From: Thermoanaerobacterium thermosulfurigenes
Lineage (GTDB): Bacteria > Bacillota > Thermoanaerobacteria > Thermoanaerobacterales > Thermoanaerobacteraceae
NCBI RefSeq assembly: GCF_051201035.1
Contig: NZ_JBPODR010000025.1
Location: 1-35,396 of the forward strand
DNA: 35,396 nt
Reading direction: 5' to 3'
Part shown: positions 7,046 through 16,828 of the stretch, in pieces
Layout: each line of letters starts with the position of its first letter
Numbering within the stretch: position 1 is the first letter of the stretch
Program-made: the position numbers and the translations under genes
The notes under the pieces: model-generated
What the model saw: only the letters and a program-made list of their open reading frames with translations
Told to the model about the DNA's origin: nothing
Database searches by the model: none

Positions 7046-9730
7046 ATGTTAGGAGTTTTAGAAAAGATATTTGGCAGTTACAGCGAGAGGGAAGTAAAGA
7101 GAATTGAACCTATAGCAGATGAGGTTTTGTCATACGAGGAAGAGATGTCAAAGCTTTCAGATGATGAGCTAAGAGGCAAGACTCAAGAATTTAAGGACAG
7201 ACTGAAAAATGGAGAAACACTTGACGATATATTGCCGGAAGCTTTTGCAGTCGTTAGAGAGGCTGCATGGCGTACGCTTAAGATGAAGCATTTTAGAGTG
7301 CAAATAATAGGCGGTATTGTACTACATCAAGGCAGAATAGCTGAGATGAAGACTGGTGAAGGAAAGACGCTTGTTGCAACATTACCTGCCTATTTGAATG
7401 CCTTGGAAGGTAAAGGAGTTCACATCGTCACAGTCAACGACTATCTTGCTAAAAGGGATCGTGACTGGATGGGTAAAATATACGAATTTCTGGGTTTGAG
7501 TGTTGGTGTTATCCTTCACGACATGGACTCAGAGGAGAGAAAGAAAGCTTATGCTGCTGATATAACTTACGGTACAAACAATGAGTTTGGTTTTGACTAC
7601 TTAAGAGACAATATGGTCATATATAAAGAGGAAATGGTACAAAGACATCTAAATTATGCAATCGTGGACGAAGTCGACAGCATATTGATAGATGAAGCCA
7701 GAACACCCCTTATTATTTCTGGTGTTGGCGAAAAATCCACAGATTTATATAAAAGAGCCGATGCCTTTGTAAGAACTTTAAAAAATGAAGAAGATTATAC
7801 TATAGATGAAAAAGCGAGAGCAGTAAGTTTGACTGAAAAAGGTGTTGAAAAAGCGGAGAAGTTTTTTAATTTGGATAATCTTGCAGATCTTGAAAATATA
7901 GAGATTTCCCACGGTATAAATCAGGCCTTAAAAGCACATGCCATAATGAAAAGGGATAAGGACTACGTCGTAAAAGACGGAGAAGTCATAATAGTAGATG
8001 AGTTTACTGGAAGGCTTATGTTTGGCAGAAGGTACAGCGAAGGTCTGCATCAGGCAATAGAAGCCAAAGAGGGCGTGAAAGTCGAAAGAGAAAGCAAAAC
8101 TCTTGCCACGATAACTTTCCAAAATTACTTCAGGATGTACGATAAACTGGCAGGTATGACAGGTACTGCTCTTACAGAAGAGCAGGAGTTTAGAGCTATA
8201 TATGGTCTTGATGTCGTGGTAATACCTACCAATAAAGAGATGATAAGGATAGATCATCCAGATGTCATATACAAGACGGAAGAAGCTAAATTTAAGGCTG
8301 TCGTTGAGGATATAGTTGAACATCATAAAAAGGGACAGCCTGTACTTGTTGGTACTATTACCATTGAAAAGTCTGAGAAATTAAGCAATATGCTTAAGAA
8401 ATTGGGCATAAAGCATCAGGTATTAAATGCGAAATACCACGAAAAAGAAGCAGAGATAATAGCACAAGCAGGACGAAAAGGCGCTGTTACAATAGCTACA
8501 AACATGGCTGGACGTGGTACTGATATCATTTTAGGCGGTAATCCTGAATTTTTGGCGAAGAAAAAGATGATTGAAGAGGGCTATTCTCCAGATGTCATAA
8601 ATGAAGCATCTGGGTATGGGCCATTGCACAGCGAAGAGCTTATAAAGGCCAGAGAGAGATATCAGGAGCTTTTAAATGAGATAAAGAAGGAAACTGAAAA
8701 AGAGCATGAAGAAGTTGTTAAGCTGGGTGGACTATATATAATCGGTACGGAAAGGCACGAGTCCAGAAGAATAGACAATCAATTAAGAGGACGTTCTGGA
8801 CGTCAAGGCGATCCTGGAGAGTCTCGATTCTACATTTCTCTCGAAGATGAGCTTATGAGGCTTTTTGGCTCTGAGAGAATAAAAAATATGATGAACACAT
8901 TGGGCATAGAAGATGATCAGCCTATCGAGCATAAAATATTGACAAAACAGATAGAACAAGCACAGAAGAAAGTGGAAGGCATAAACTTCGATGTAAGGAA
9001 AAGTGTCCTTGAGTACGATGATGTGATGAATAAGCAGAGGGAAATAATATACAAAGAGAGAAGAAAGGTATTAGAAGGAGAAGACTTAAGGCAGTACATC
9101 CTTGATATGGTAAAAGATATCATACGAAGGAATGTTGAAATCTACACTGCAGGCAGCAAATACCCTGAAGAGTGGGATATAGAGGGATTATTGAATCATC
9201 TTTACGATCTATTTTTGGAAAAAGACAGCGTAGTAATAGATGTGGATTTTGGTAGGCTCGATAAGGAAATGCTTACAGATATAATATATGAAGAAGCTGT
9301 AAGGCAGTATGAGAAAAAAGAGCAGCAGATAGGTCCACAGATGAGAGAGATAGAGAGGATAGTCCTCTTAAAAGTTGTGGATACGAGGTGGATGGATCAC
9401 ATCGATGAGATGGATCAGCTTCGTCAAGGCATAGGATTGAGAGCTTACGGACAAGTAGATCCTGTCATAGAGTACAAGAAAATAGGATATGAGATGTTTG
9501 AAGATCTTGTAAACTCTATTCAGGAGGATACTGTGAGATTCCTGTACCATATAGAGATAAGAAATGACAATATGCCACATAGAGAGCAGGTGGCTAAGCC
9601 TATTGCTACAAATCAAGGTGGGGATGAACCGAAAAAGCCTGTAGTCAAGAAGAAAAAAGTTGGAAGAAACGATCCATGCCCATGTGGCAGTGGCAAGAAG
9701 TACAAGAAATGCTGTGGAGCAAATCAATAA
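7046..9730 (+). CDS. secA: Preprotein translocase ATPase SecA
   Basis: Motor ATPase that pushes unfolded preproteins through SecYEG. The 894-residue protein is full length. Walker A is GEGKT at residues 104-108, the DEAD-type Walker B reads VDEVDSILIDEARTP, and the second nucleotide-binding domain carries TNMAGRGTDI and RGRSGRQGDPG. The C-terminus ends in a zinc-binding SEC-C motif (NDPCPCGSGKKYKKCC). ATG 7046 is preceded by GAGAAGGTG. It starts an apparent secA-prfB unit, a gene order common in firmicutes. Confidence 0.98.
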   Translation: MLGVLEKIFGSYSEREVKRIEPIADEVLSYEEEMSKLSDDELRGKTQEFKDRLKNGETLDDILPEAFAVVREAAWRTLKMKHFRVQIIGGIVLHQGRIAEMKTGEGKTLVATLPAYLNALEGKGVHIVTVNDYLAKRDRDWMGKIYEFLGLSVGVILHDMDSEERKKAYAADITYGTNNEFGFDYLRDNMVIYKEEMVQRHLNYAIVDEVDSILIDEARTPLIISGVGEKSTDLYKRADAFVRTLKNEEDYTIDEKARAVSLTEKGVEKAEKFFNLDNLADLENIEISHGINQALKAHAIMKRDKDYVVKDGEVIIVDEFTGRLMFGRRYSEGLHQAIEAKEGVKVERESKTLATITFQNYFRMYDKLAGMTGTALTEEQEFRAIYGLDVVVIPTNKEMIRIDHPDVIYKTEEAKFKAVVEDIVEHHKKGQPVLVGTITIEKSEKLSNMLKKLGIKHQVLNAKYHEKEAEIIAQAGRKGAVTIATNMAGRGTDIILGGNPEFLAKKKMIEEGYSPDVINEASGYGPLHSEELIKARERYQELLNEIKKETEKEHEEVVKLGGLYIIGTERHESRRIDNQLRGRSGRQGDPGESRFYISLEDELMRLFGSERIKNMMNTLGIEDDQPIEHKILTKQIEQAQKKVEGINFDVRKSVLEYDDVMNKQREIIYKERRKVLEGEDLRQYILDMVKDIIRRNVEIYTAGSKYPEEWDIEGLLNHLYDLFLEKDSVVIDVDFGRLDKEMLTDIIYEEAVRQYEKKEQQIGPQMREIERIVLLKVVDTRWMDHIDEMDQLRQGIGLRAYGQVDPVIEYKKIGYEMFEDLVNSIQEDTVRFLYHIEIRNDNMPHREQVAKPIATNQGGDEPKKPVVKKKKVGRNDPCPCGSGKKYKKCCGANQ

Positions 9731-9753
9731 AGATTTTTGAAGGAGATGATTGA

Positions 9754-10852
9754 GTGTTAGCAGATTACAAGACAGAAGTTTTGAATATGATAGATACTAT
9801 AAAAGAAATGGGGGCTTCTCTTTGACATCGAAGGATTGAAAAGGGAAGTAGCAGAGATTGACAAAAAGATGTCGGAGCCTGATTTTTGGAATGATTTAGA
9901 AAAGTCTCAAGAGTTTTCGAAAAAGCAGAAAGATTTAAAAGAAATTATTTCAGAATATGAAGCATTGGAAAAACAGTGGGAAGATCTAAATGCGCTTATT
10001 GAATTGGGATTGGAGGAAGGGGATGAATCCCTTTCACAAGAAGTCCACGAGGAGTACAAAGCTCTTTCCAAAAAGATAAACGACATGAAGATAAAGACAC
10101 TGTTAAGTGGGCCTTACGATAAAAACAATGCAATCCTTTCTATACACGCAGGTGCAGGCGGTACAGAAGCGCAAGATTGGACCGAGATGCTTTTGCGGAT
10201 GTATATGAGGTGGGCATCATCTAAAAATTACGATGTGGAGACGGTAGACTATTTGCCTGGTGATGATGCCGGTGTAAAAAGCGTGACAATTATGGTAAAA
10301 GGTCCTTTCGCGTATGGATATCTTAAAAGCGAAGCAGGTGTTCATAGGTTAGTCAGGATTTCCCCGTTTGACGCGGCTGGAAGAAGACACACTTCATTTG
10401 CGCTTGTTGAAGTTTTGCCGGAGATAGATGATGACATTAAGGTGGATATAAGGCCTGAGGATTTGAAGATAGATACCTACAGGTCATCTGGTGCAGGCGG
10501 TCAGCACGTCAATAAGACAGAATCGGCTATTAGGATAACTCATATACCTACGGGTATTATCGTGCAATGCCAGACAGAAAGGTCACAAATGCAAAACAGA
10601 GAGACTGCAATGAAGATGCTTAAGGCAAAACTGATGGATATGATGATAAAAGAGCAGAAGGAAAAGATAGAGGACTTAAAAGGAGAGCACAAGGAAGCAG
10701 GTTGGGGAAATCAGATAAGGTCGTACGTATTTCAGCCTTATACGCTGGTAAAAGACCATAGGACAAATTTTGAGGTTGGCAATGTAAATGCTGTTATGGA
10801 TGGGGAGATAGACGACTTTATCAACGCATATTTAAAGCAGAAGGTGTCATAA
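9754..10852 (+). CDS. prfB: Peptide chain release factor 2, with programmed +1 frameshift
   Basis: Recognises UGA and UAA stop codons and triggers peptide release. The gene has two frames: a 23-codon zero frame from GTG 9754 to the in-frame TGA at 9823-9825, then the +1 frame from GAC at 9824 to the stop at 10852, giving about 365 residues. The shift site CTT TGA C (9820-9826) is the classic autoregulatory RF2 site, with the stimulatory G-run GGGGG (9810-9814) upstream. The GGQ catalytic motif is in SGAGGQHVNKTESAIR. AGGAG (9741-9745) lies 8 nt before the GTG. It follows secA by 23 nt. A gene caller ignoring the shift would start wrongly at 9836. Confidence 0.97.
9810..9826 (+). promoter_or_regulatory. 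RF2 programmed +1 frameshift site
   Basis: GGGGG then CTTCT then CTT TGA C. The ribosome pauses at the UGA when RF2 is low, slips one base on CTT and continues in the prfB frame. The G-run stands 5 nt before CTT, compared with 3 nt in Escherichia coli. Confidence 0.93.
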
Positions 10853-10880
10853 AGGGATATCGGCGGGATATCCCTTATTT
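10852..10880 (+). terminator. Hairpin after prfB, probable weak terminator
   Basis: AAGGGATATC (10852-10861) pairs with GATATCCCTT (10867-10876) around a 5-nt loop. The T tail is short and broken (ATTTTAAATTTT), so termination may be partial. Confidence 0.6.
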
Positions 10881-10908
10881 TAAATTTTAAAAATGAAGGG
10901 AAGGTTTT

Positions 10909-13047
10909 ATGGATAAGATTGCATTAGCACTTAAGCAGGAATTTGGATTGAAAGATTTTCAGGTACTGAATACCATCAAACTCATTGACGATGGGAATAC
11001 TATACCATTTATTGCAAGGTACAGGAAAGAAGCGACAGGAAGCCTGTCAGATGAAGTTTTGAGAAATTTTTATGACAGGCTTTTGTACCTAAGGAATTTA
11101 GAGGAGAAAAAAGCCTATACGATTCGCTTGATTGATGAACAGGGGAAGCTTACGGATGAAATAAAAGAGAGGATAGAAAACAGCAAGACACTGCAGGAAA
11201 TAGATGATATTTACAGGCCTTATAGACCGAAAAGAAGGACAAGGGCAACTGTAGCGAAAGAAAAAGGGCTTGAAGATCTGTCTAAGTTAATATCTGAAGG
11301 CAATATCAAAGAAGGAAATCCAGATGATTATGCCTCGAAGTTTTTAAATGACAATGTGGCAACTTTGGAAGAAGCTTATCAAGGCGCTATGGACATAGTG
11401 GCAGAGGACATATCTGATGATGCAGATACGAGAAAGTACATAAGAGATACCATTTGGGAAGATGGCAGTATTGTTACAGAAAAGCTTAAAGATGAAAAAT
11501 CTCCTTATGAGATGTACTACAGCTACAGAGAGTCAATTAGAAAGATACCTCCTCACAGGATTTTAGCTATTAACAGAGCTGAGAGAGAAGGGTATATTTC
11601 TGTCAAGATAGACGTAGACGATGAAAAGATAGTGAATAGATTAATTACAGAAAATGTAAATAATCAATCGATTTTTAAAGAGTATCATGTAAGTGCAATA
11701 GTTGATTCATACAAAAGGCTTATTAGGCCATCTATAGAGAGGGAAATAAGAAATAAACTTACTGAATTTGCGGAAGATAAAGCTATAAAAGTGTTTAAGA
11801 TGAACTTAAAAAGCCTACTTTTAGAGCCGCCTGTTAAAGGATATGTTGTGATGGGTTTTGACCCAGCATACAGGACAGGGTGCAAGATTGCCGTTGTAGA
11901 CGAAACAGGAAAACTTTTAGATACTGCCACTGTCTACCCTACGCCACCTCAAAATGATGTAGATGGAGCAAAAGTGGTTTTGAAAGACTTGATAGAGAAG
12001 TACAATGTTGGTCTTATTTCATTGGGAAATGGAACTGCATCAAGAGAGAGTGAACTTTTTATAGCAGATCTAATCAAAGAGATGGGCAGAGATTTGAAGT
12101 ACGTCATAGTAAATGAAGCTGGTGCATCGGTGTACTCGGCGTCAGAGATAGGGACAGAGGAATTTCCTGACGTAAATGTAAGCTTAAGAGGTGCTATATC
12201 GATGGCGCGAAGGCTTCAGGATCCTTTAGCTGAGCTTGTAAAGATCGATCCTAAGTCTATTGGAGTAGGGCAGTACCAACACGATGTAAACCAGAAGATG
12301 CTGGGTGAAGCTTTAAATGGTGTTGTTGAAGATTGTGTAAATAGCGTAGGAGTTGACTTAAACACTGCATCTGTATCGCTTTTAAAGTACGTAGCAGGTA
12401 TAAATGGGACCATAGCGAAAAACATAGTTGAGTATCGAAATACGGTTGGCAAGTTTAGAAACAGAAATGAGCTGAAAAAAGTTAAAAGGTTAGGTGAAGG
12501 GACTTTTACGCAATGTGCAGGCTTTTTAAGGATATTAAATGGTGACGACATATTCGACTCTACAGGTGTACATCCAGAGCGTTATGAGGTATTGGAAAAA
12601 CTTCTTTTGAAGTTTGGATATGTTAAGGATAAGTTAGACGCGAAAAGCTTGAGGGATTTTGCTTACAAACTTGAGGAGTATGGACTTTTGAAGTTATCAC
12701 AAGAATACGACATAGGACTTCCTACGCTTAATGATATTGTAAATGAATTGAAAAAGCCTGGCAGAGATCCTCGAGAAGACCTTCCGAAGCCAATTCTAAG
12801 GTCGGATGTAATGACCATCGAGGAGCTTAAAGTAGGGATGGAATTGATGGGAACTGTGAGAAACGTCGTTGACTTTGGGTGCTTTGTAGATATAGGTGTT
12901 CATACAGATGGGCTCGTTCACATATCCGAGATGTCTCAAAAGTACGTAAATCATCCTTTGGATGTGGTGTCTGTAGGTGATGTAGTGAAGGTAAGAGTAA
13001 TTGATGTTGACGTAGAAAGAAATAGAATATCACTTTCAATGAAATAA
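10909..13047 (+). CDS. tex: Tex-family RNA-binding transcription accessory protein
   Basis: Conserved nucleic-acid-binding protein of the Tex family (YdcI in Bacillus). The 712-residue product shows the expected order: N-terminal helical domain, a YqgF/RNase H-like domain (GFDPAYRTGCKIAVVDETGK), helix-hairpin-helix repeats (around NTASVSLLKYVAGINGTIAK) and a C-terminal S1 domain (about 640-712, GTVRNVVDFGCFVDIGVHTD). Length is typical. ATG 10909 has GGGAAGG upstream. It lies between prfB and a phosphatase gene on the same strand with a short gap, so it may share their transcript. Confidence 0.95.
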   Translation: MDKIALALKQEFGLKDFQVLNTIKLIDDGNTIPFIARYRKEATGSLSDEVLRNFYDRLLYLRNLEEKKAYTIRLIDEQGKLTDEIKERIENSKTLQEIDDIYRPYRPKRRTRATVAKEKGLEDLSKLISEGNIKEGNPDDYASKFLNDNVATLEEAYQGAMDIVAEDISDDADTRKYIRDTIWEDGSIVTEKLKDEKSPYEMYYSYRESIRKIPPHRILAINRAEREGYISVKIDVDDEKIVNRLITENVNNQSIFKEYHVSAIVDSYKRLIRPSIEREIRNKLTEFAEDKAIKVFKMNLKSLLLEPPVKGYVVMGFDPAYRTGCKIAVVDETGKLLDTATVYPTPPQNDVDGAKVVLKDLIEKYNVGLISLGNGTASRESELFIADLIKEMGRDLKYVIVNEAGASVYSASEIGTEEFPDVNVSLRGAISMARRLQDPLAELVKIDPKSIGVGQYQHDVNQKMLGEALNGVVEDCVNSVGVDLNTASVSLLKYVAGINGTIAKNIVEYRNTVGKFRNRNELKKVKRLGEGTFTQCAGFLRILNGDDIFDSTGVHPERYEVLEKLLLKFGYVKDKLDAKSLRDFAYKLEEYGLLKLSQEYDIGLPTLNDIVNELKKPGRDPREDLPKPILRSDVMTIEELKVGMELMGTVRNVVDFGCFVDIGVHTDGLVHISEMSQKYVNHPLDVVSVGDVVKVRVIDVDVERNRISLSMK

Positions 13048-13081
13048 TATATGTATGATATGAATAAGTGGAGGTTTTATA

Positions 13082-13819
13082 TTGACAGCTTATGATGTTA
13101 TCGGCGATGTTCACGGCTGCTATAAAGAGCTTACAGAATTAATAGATTTACTGGGCTATACATTAAAAGATGGCGTATATTTTCATAAAGATGATAGAAA
13201 GCTTGTGTTTTTAGGCGATATTACAGATAGAGGACCTAATTCTGTAGATGTCATTGAGCTTGTGTACAGGAATGTTAAAGCTAAAAAAGCCCTTTACACC
13301 CCTGGTAATCACTGCAACAAGCTTTACCGCTATCTTTTAGGACACAATGTAAAAATCATACATGGATTGGAGACAACGATAGATGAGCTAAATGGCTTAA
13401 GCGAGAAGCAAAAGAGAATTGTCGCTTCACATTTTAAAGAGCTTTATGAAACGGCTCCAATGTACCTTGTTTTAGACGGTGGCAAGCTTGTTGTGGCACA
13501 TGCGGGAATTAAGGAAAAATACATAGGCTTTTACGGAAAATACGTAAGGCAATTTGTCTTATATGGAGATATAACAGGTGAAAAAAATCCAGATGGCACG
13601 CCAGTAAGGCTTGACTGGGCAAAGGACTATAAAGGCAAACCGATTGTCGTGTACGGCCATACGCCTGTGAAAGAGCCGAGGTTTTTGAATAATACGGTTA
13701 ACATAGATACAGGGTGTGTATTTGGAGGGAAGCTTTCTGCTTTAAGGTATCCTGAAATGAAGGTATACAGCGTAAAATCTTCGATGCCTTGCGATGAAAG
13801 CAGGTTTAGAGATCTTTAG
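13082..13819 (+). CDS. prpE: PrpE-like metallophosphoesterase
   Basis: Calcineurin-like phosphoesterase similar to Bacillus PrpE, a bis(5'-nucleosyl)-tetraphosphatase/protein phosphatase. The 245-residue product carries the metal-binding motifs in order: GDVHGCYKELTELI, GDITDRGPNS, GNHCNK, VVAHAGI and VYGHTPV. The start is TTG 13082, with GGAGG about 7 nt upstream. It lies 34 nt after tex and 11 nt before a membrane protein gene, so the three are likely co-transcribed. The true substrate (dinucleotide polyphosphate or phosphoprotein) is not decided by sequence. Confidence 0.88.
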   Translation: MTAYDVIGDVHGCYKELTELIDLLGYTLKDGVYFHKDDRKLVFLGDITDRGPNSVDVIELVYRNVKAKKALYTPGNHCNKLYRYLLGHNVKIIHGLETTIDELNGLSEKQKRIVASHFKELYETAPMYLVLDGGKLVVAHAGIKEKYIGFYGKYVRQFVLYGDITGEKNPDGTPVRLDWAKDYKGKPIVVYGHTPVKEPRFLNNTVNIDTGCVFGGKLSALRYPEMKVYSVKSSMPCDESRFRDL

Positions 13820-13830
13820 GAGGAAAATAG

Positions 13831-14508
13831 ATGAGGCAAAACAAAAATAAACTTTTTATAAATAGTTTATTAATAGGTGCTTTTGTATTTTTGTTTTTTT
13901 GGGTACTATTTCGGTATGGTGATTACCTTACATACCTTTTAAAAGACCCTGCAAAGTTCGAGAATTGGATTTTGGGCTTCGGTGCAAAAGGCGTGTTGGT
14001 GTTTATACTTATACAGGTGCTGCAGGTTGTAATATTTATAATACCCGGCGAAGTGGTGCAGGTAGCTGGTGGATACCTTTATGGTGCTGTTTTAGGTTCT
14101 CTTTACTCTTTGATTGGCATAACCATTGGCTCTGTTTTGTGCTTTGCCATAGCAAGGCTTTTGGGATATGAGTTTGTGAGGGGTATGATATCAGAGGATA
14201 AGCTAAAAAAATTTGACTACATCATAAACAACAAAAAAGGAGAATTGGGACTTTTCATTGTGTTTTTGATGCCTGGCCTTCCAAAAGATGCTTTGTCTTA
14301 TGTGGCAGGATTAACACCAGTTAAATTTGTAAACTATTTTCTCATAACGGCTTTAGCTCGGCTTCCTGGAATAGTTATTTCCTCATATATTGGTTCGAAC
14401 ATTGAGCATAAAAACTACGTGGTTTCTGCTGTTGTTTCAGCGATAGCGGTTCTTTTGTTTGTCATCGGATTTTTAAATAAAGACAAGATAATCAAAAAGA
14501 TAAATTAA
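13831..14508 (+). CDS. TVP38/TMEM64 (VTT domain) membrane protein
   Basis: A 225-residue DedA/TMEM64-like integral membrane protein with an N-terminal transmembrane segment and a central VTT domain. The domain shows the re-entrant loop motif GEVVQVAGGYLYGAVLG and the second motif MPGLPKDALSYVAGLTPV. Members of this superfamily are linked to lipid scrambling and membrane homeostasis, but this protein's substrate is unknown. GGAGG lies 7 nt before the ATG. Confidence 0.9.
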   Translation: MRQNKNKLFINSLLIGAFVFLFFWVLFRYGDYLTYLLKDPAKFENWILGFGAKGVLVFILIQVLQVVIFIIPGEVVQVAGGYLYGAVLGSLYSLIGITIGSVLCFAIARLLGYEFVRGMISEDKLKKFDYIINNKKGELGLFIVFLMPGLPKDALSYVAGLTPVKFVNYFLITALARLPGIVISSYIGSNIEHKNYVVSAVVSAIAVLLFVIGFLNKDKIIKKIN

Positions 14509-14521
14509 ACTTCCTACTCTG

Positions 14522-14549
14522 TTTACAAATTTTATCAGTGTAGTATAAT
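14522..14549 (+). promoter_or_regulatory. Predicted sigma-A promoter of the amidohydrolase gene
   Basis: TTTACA (14522-14527) and TATAAT (14544-14549) are separated by 16 nt, 50 nt before the GTG start. Confidence 0.6.
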
Positions 14550-14599
14550 ATCTTTTAGGTTCTTTTCATTTGAAAAAATTTTAGACGGGGGGTTTTACG

Positions 14600-15757
14600 G
14601 TGTATCTTTTAAAAGGCGGCAAAGTATTGACTATGGCAGGGAAAAATTATGAAAAGGCTGATGTACTTATAGGCGATGGAAAGATATTAGATGTAGGTGA
14701 GGAAATAATAGCACCGCTTAATGCGGAAATCATAGATGTATCTGGTTTAACAGTTATGCCAGGCATGATAGATGCTCATTGTCACTTAGGCATGTGGGAA
14801 AATGCCGTAGGATTTGAAGGGGCAGATGGAAATGAGGAGACAGATCCTATTACACCACAGTTGAGGGCTATTGACGGCATAAACCCTATGGATAAGTATT
14901 TTCAAGAAGCGTACGAGGCAGGCGTGACTACGGCTGTTACAGGCCCTGGCAGTGCTAATGTCATAGGTGGACAATTTGTAGCCATCAAGACTTATGGTAG
15001 ACGCATCGACGACATGATAATAAAAGAACCTGTTGCAGTTAAAGTGGCTTTTGGAGAGAATCCGAAATCTGTTTACAATGAACAGCACAAGATGCCTATG
15101 ACCAGAATGGGCATTGCTGCACTGCTTAGACAGGAACTTATAAAGGCTCAAGAGTACATGGAGGACATGGAAAAAGATCCTTCTGATGATGAGAAAAAGC
15201 CGGCAAGAGATCTGGGCCTTGAGGCATTAGTTAAAGTATTAAAAAGAGAGATACCTTTGAAGGCGCATGCACATAGGGCAGATGACATCTTTACTGCTTT
15301 AAGGATAGCGAAGGAATTTAACGTTGATATAACACTTGATCACTGCACTGAAGGTCATCTTATTGCTGATTACCTTGTTGAGGAAAATGCAAAAGTCATC
15401 GTTGGTCCTTCACTTTCTGAAAGATCAAAAGTGGAGCTTTCGAATCTTACCTTTAAGACGCCAGGGATTTTATCAAAAGCAGGGTTGGATGTAGCCATCA
15501 TGACAGACCATCCTGTCATTCCGCTTAATTACCTTCCGATTTGTGCAGGGCTTGCAGTAAGAGAAGGTATGGATGAGATGGAGGCATTAAAAGCTATTAC
15601 TATAAATCCAGCTAAGATTGTCGGCATAGATGACAGGGTTGGCAGCATTGAAAAAGGGAAAGACGCAGATATAGCTGTATTTGATGGAAGTCCAATTGAG
15701 ATAAAGACCAAAACAAAATATGTGTTCGTAAACGGACAATTAGTATTTCAATCATAA
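14600..15757 (+). CDS. Amidohydrolase family protein
   Basis: Metal-dependent hydrolase of the amidohydrolase superfamily, 385 residues, related to imidazolonepropionase/adenine-deaminase-like enzymes. The metal ligands are visible in DAHCHLGMW, KAHAHRADD, LDHCTEGH and MTDHPVI. The substrate is unknown. It lies 27 nt before an ornithine carbamoyltransferase gene, so a role in amino acid or guanidino/ureido metabolism is possible but unproved. GTG 14600 has a GGGGGG ribosome binding element upstream; the residues after it (YLLKGGKVLTM) match the usual start of the family's N-terminal beta domain. Confidence 0.87.
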   Translation: MYLLKGGKVLTMAGKNYEKADVLIGDGKILDVGEEIIAPLNAEIIDVSGLTVMPGMIDAHCHLGMWENAVGFEGADGNEETDPITPQLRAIDGINPMDKYFQEAYEAGVTTAVTGPGSANVIGGQFVAIKTYGRRIDDMIIKEPVAVKVAFGENPKSVYNEQHKMPMTRMGIAALLRQELIKAQEYMEDMEKDPSDDEKKPARDLGLEALVKVLKREIPLKAHAHRADDIFTALRIAKEFNVDITLDHCTEGHLIADYLVEENAKVIVGPSLSERSKVELSNLTFKTPGILSKAGLDVAIMTDHPVIPLNYLPICAGLAVREGMDEMEALKAITINPAKIVGIDDRVGSIEKGKDADIAVFDGSPIEIKTKTKYVFVNGQLVFQS

Positions 15758-15784
15758 ATACAATTTGTGATAGGAGGAAAGTAA

Positions 15785-16726
15785 ATGGGATTTAATTTAA
15801 AAGGCAGGAGTTTACTATCTTTAAAAGACTATACACCACAGGAGATAAGGTATCTTCTGGACATTTCAAAGCAGGTTAAAGCAGAAAGAAAGGCAGGAAT
15901 AGTCCATCAAAGGTTTTTAGGAAAGACAATCGCGTTGATATTTGAAAAGCGCTCAACAAGGACGAGATGTGCATTTGAGACAGCTTTTGGTGAGGAAGGA
16001 GGACACCCTGTCTTCTTGTCGACAGATGATATTCAGCTTGGGGCGAAAGAATCTATAGAAGACACTGCAAGGGTTCTCGGCAGGATGTTTGATGCCATTG
16101 AATTTAGAGGATACAGCCAAAGTACTGTGGAAGCACTTGTAAAGTATTCTGGCGTCCCTGTATACAATGGACTTACAGACGAATACCATCCTACACAGGT
16201 TTTAGCTGATTTAATGACGATAGAAGAGGAGTTTGGACATTTAAAAGGCACAAAATTGGTGTTTGTCGGCGATGGAAGGAACAACATGGCAAACACGTTG
16301 GCTATTGGCTGTGCCAAAATGGGTATGGACTACGTGATTAATTCACCAAAAGAGCTTTGGCCTCAAGAGGACTACATAAATGAGATTAAAGAAATGGCTG
16401 CTGAAAATGGCGGGACATTTACTCTGACGGATGTACCTGGTGAAGGCTTAGAAGGTGCACATGCAATTTACACAGATGTATGGGCATCTATGGGAGAAGA
16501 ATCAAAACAAAAAGAGAGAGAAATGCTTTTAAGGCCATTCCAAGTGAACGATGAGCTTATGAAAAAGACAAAGAGGTCTGACACGATATTTTTGCACTGT
16601 TTGCCTGCTGTAAAAGGTCAGGAAGTCACATACGAAGTAATTGAAGGAAAGCAGTCGAGGGTGTGGGACGAGGCCGAAAACAGAAAGCATACAATTAAGG
16701 CTGTCATGATAGCGACGATTCTTTAA
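15785..16726 (+). CDS. argF: Ornithine carbamoyltransferase
   Basis: Transfers the carbamoyl group between carbamoyl phosphate and ornithine/citrulline. The 313-residue product has the carbamoyl-phosphate motif EKRSTRTRCAFE, the HPTQ loop (DEYHPTQVLADLMT) and the ornithine/closing motif FLHCLPAVKG. ATG 15785 follows AGGAGG. Because a carbamate kinase gene comes next, the enzyme may work in the catabolic direction (citrulline to carbamoyl phosphate), but biosynthetic use is equally possible; no arginine deiminase or other arg gene is present here. The gene ends at a terminator. Confidence 0.94.
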   Translation: MGFNLKGRSLLSLKDYTPQEIRYLLDISKQVKAERKAGIVHQRFLGKTIALIFEKRSTRTRCAFETAFGEEGGHPVFLSTDDIQLGAKESIEDTARVLGRMFDAIEFRGYSQSTVEALVKYSGVPVYNGLTDEYHPTQVLADLMTIEEEFGHLKGTKLVFVGDGRNNMANTLAIGCAKMGMDYVINSPKELWPQEDYINEIKEMAAENGGTFTLTDVPGEGLEGAHAIYTDVWASMGEESKQKEREMLLRPFQVNDELMKKTKRSDTIFLHCLPAVKGQEVTYEVIEGKQSRVWDEAENRKHTIKAVMIATIL

Positions 16727-16756
16727 AAAAGTCAAGGCAAATTGCCTTGGCTTTTT
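16726..16756 (+). terminator. Rho-independent terminator after argF
   Basis: AAAAAGTCAAGGCA pairs with TGCCTTGGCTTTTT (one G-T pair) around a 3-nt loop, ending in TTTTT. It separates argF from the carbamate kinase gene. Confidence 0.85.
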
Positions 16757-16828
16757 CACATACTGTTCAAATCGCTAATAAAATGATATAATGTAGAATG
16801 TCATTATTTGCGTAAGTAGGAGGATACG

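Noticed and set aside
7928..8326. 132-codon minus-strand ORF inside secA
   Set aside because: Antisense shadow with no family resemblance. The same holds for the other minus-strand ORFs over plus-strand genes, and for the plus-strand ORFs at 22537-23112 over the ABC-F gene.
9836..10852. prfB starting at TTG 9836
   Set aside because: The 23-codon zero frame with its ribosome binding site and the CTT TGA C shift site show that the gene starts at 9754.
13965..14171. 68-codon ORF inside the VTT membrane protein gene
   Set aside because: Out-of-frame shadow of a well-supported gene, with no good ribosome binding site.
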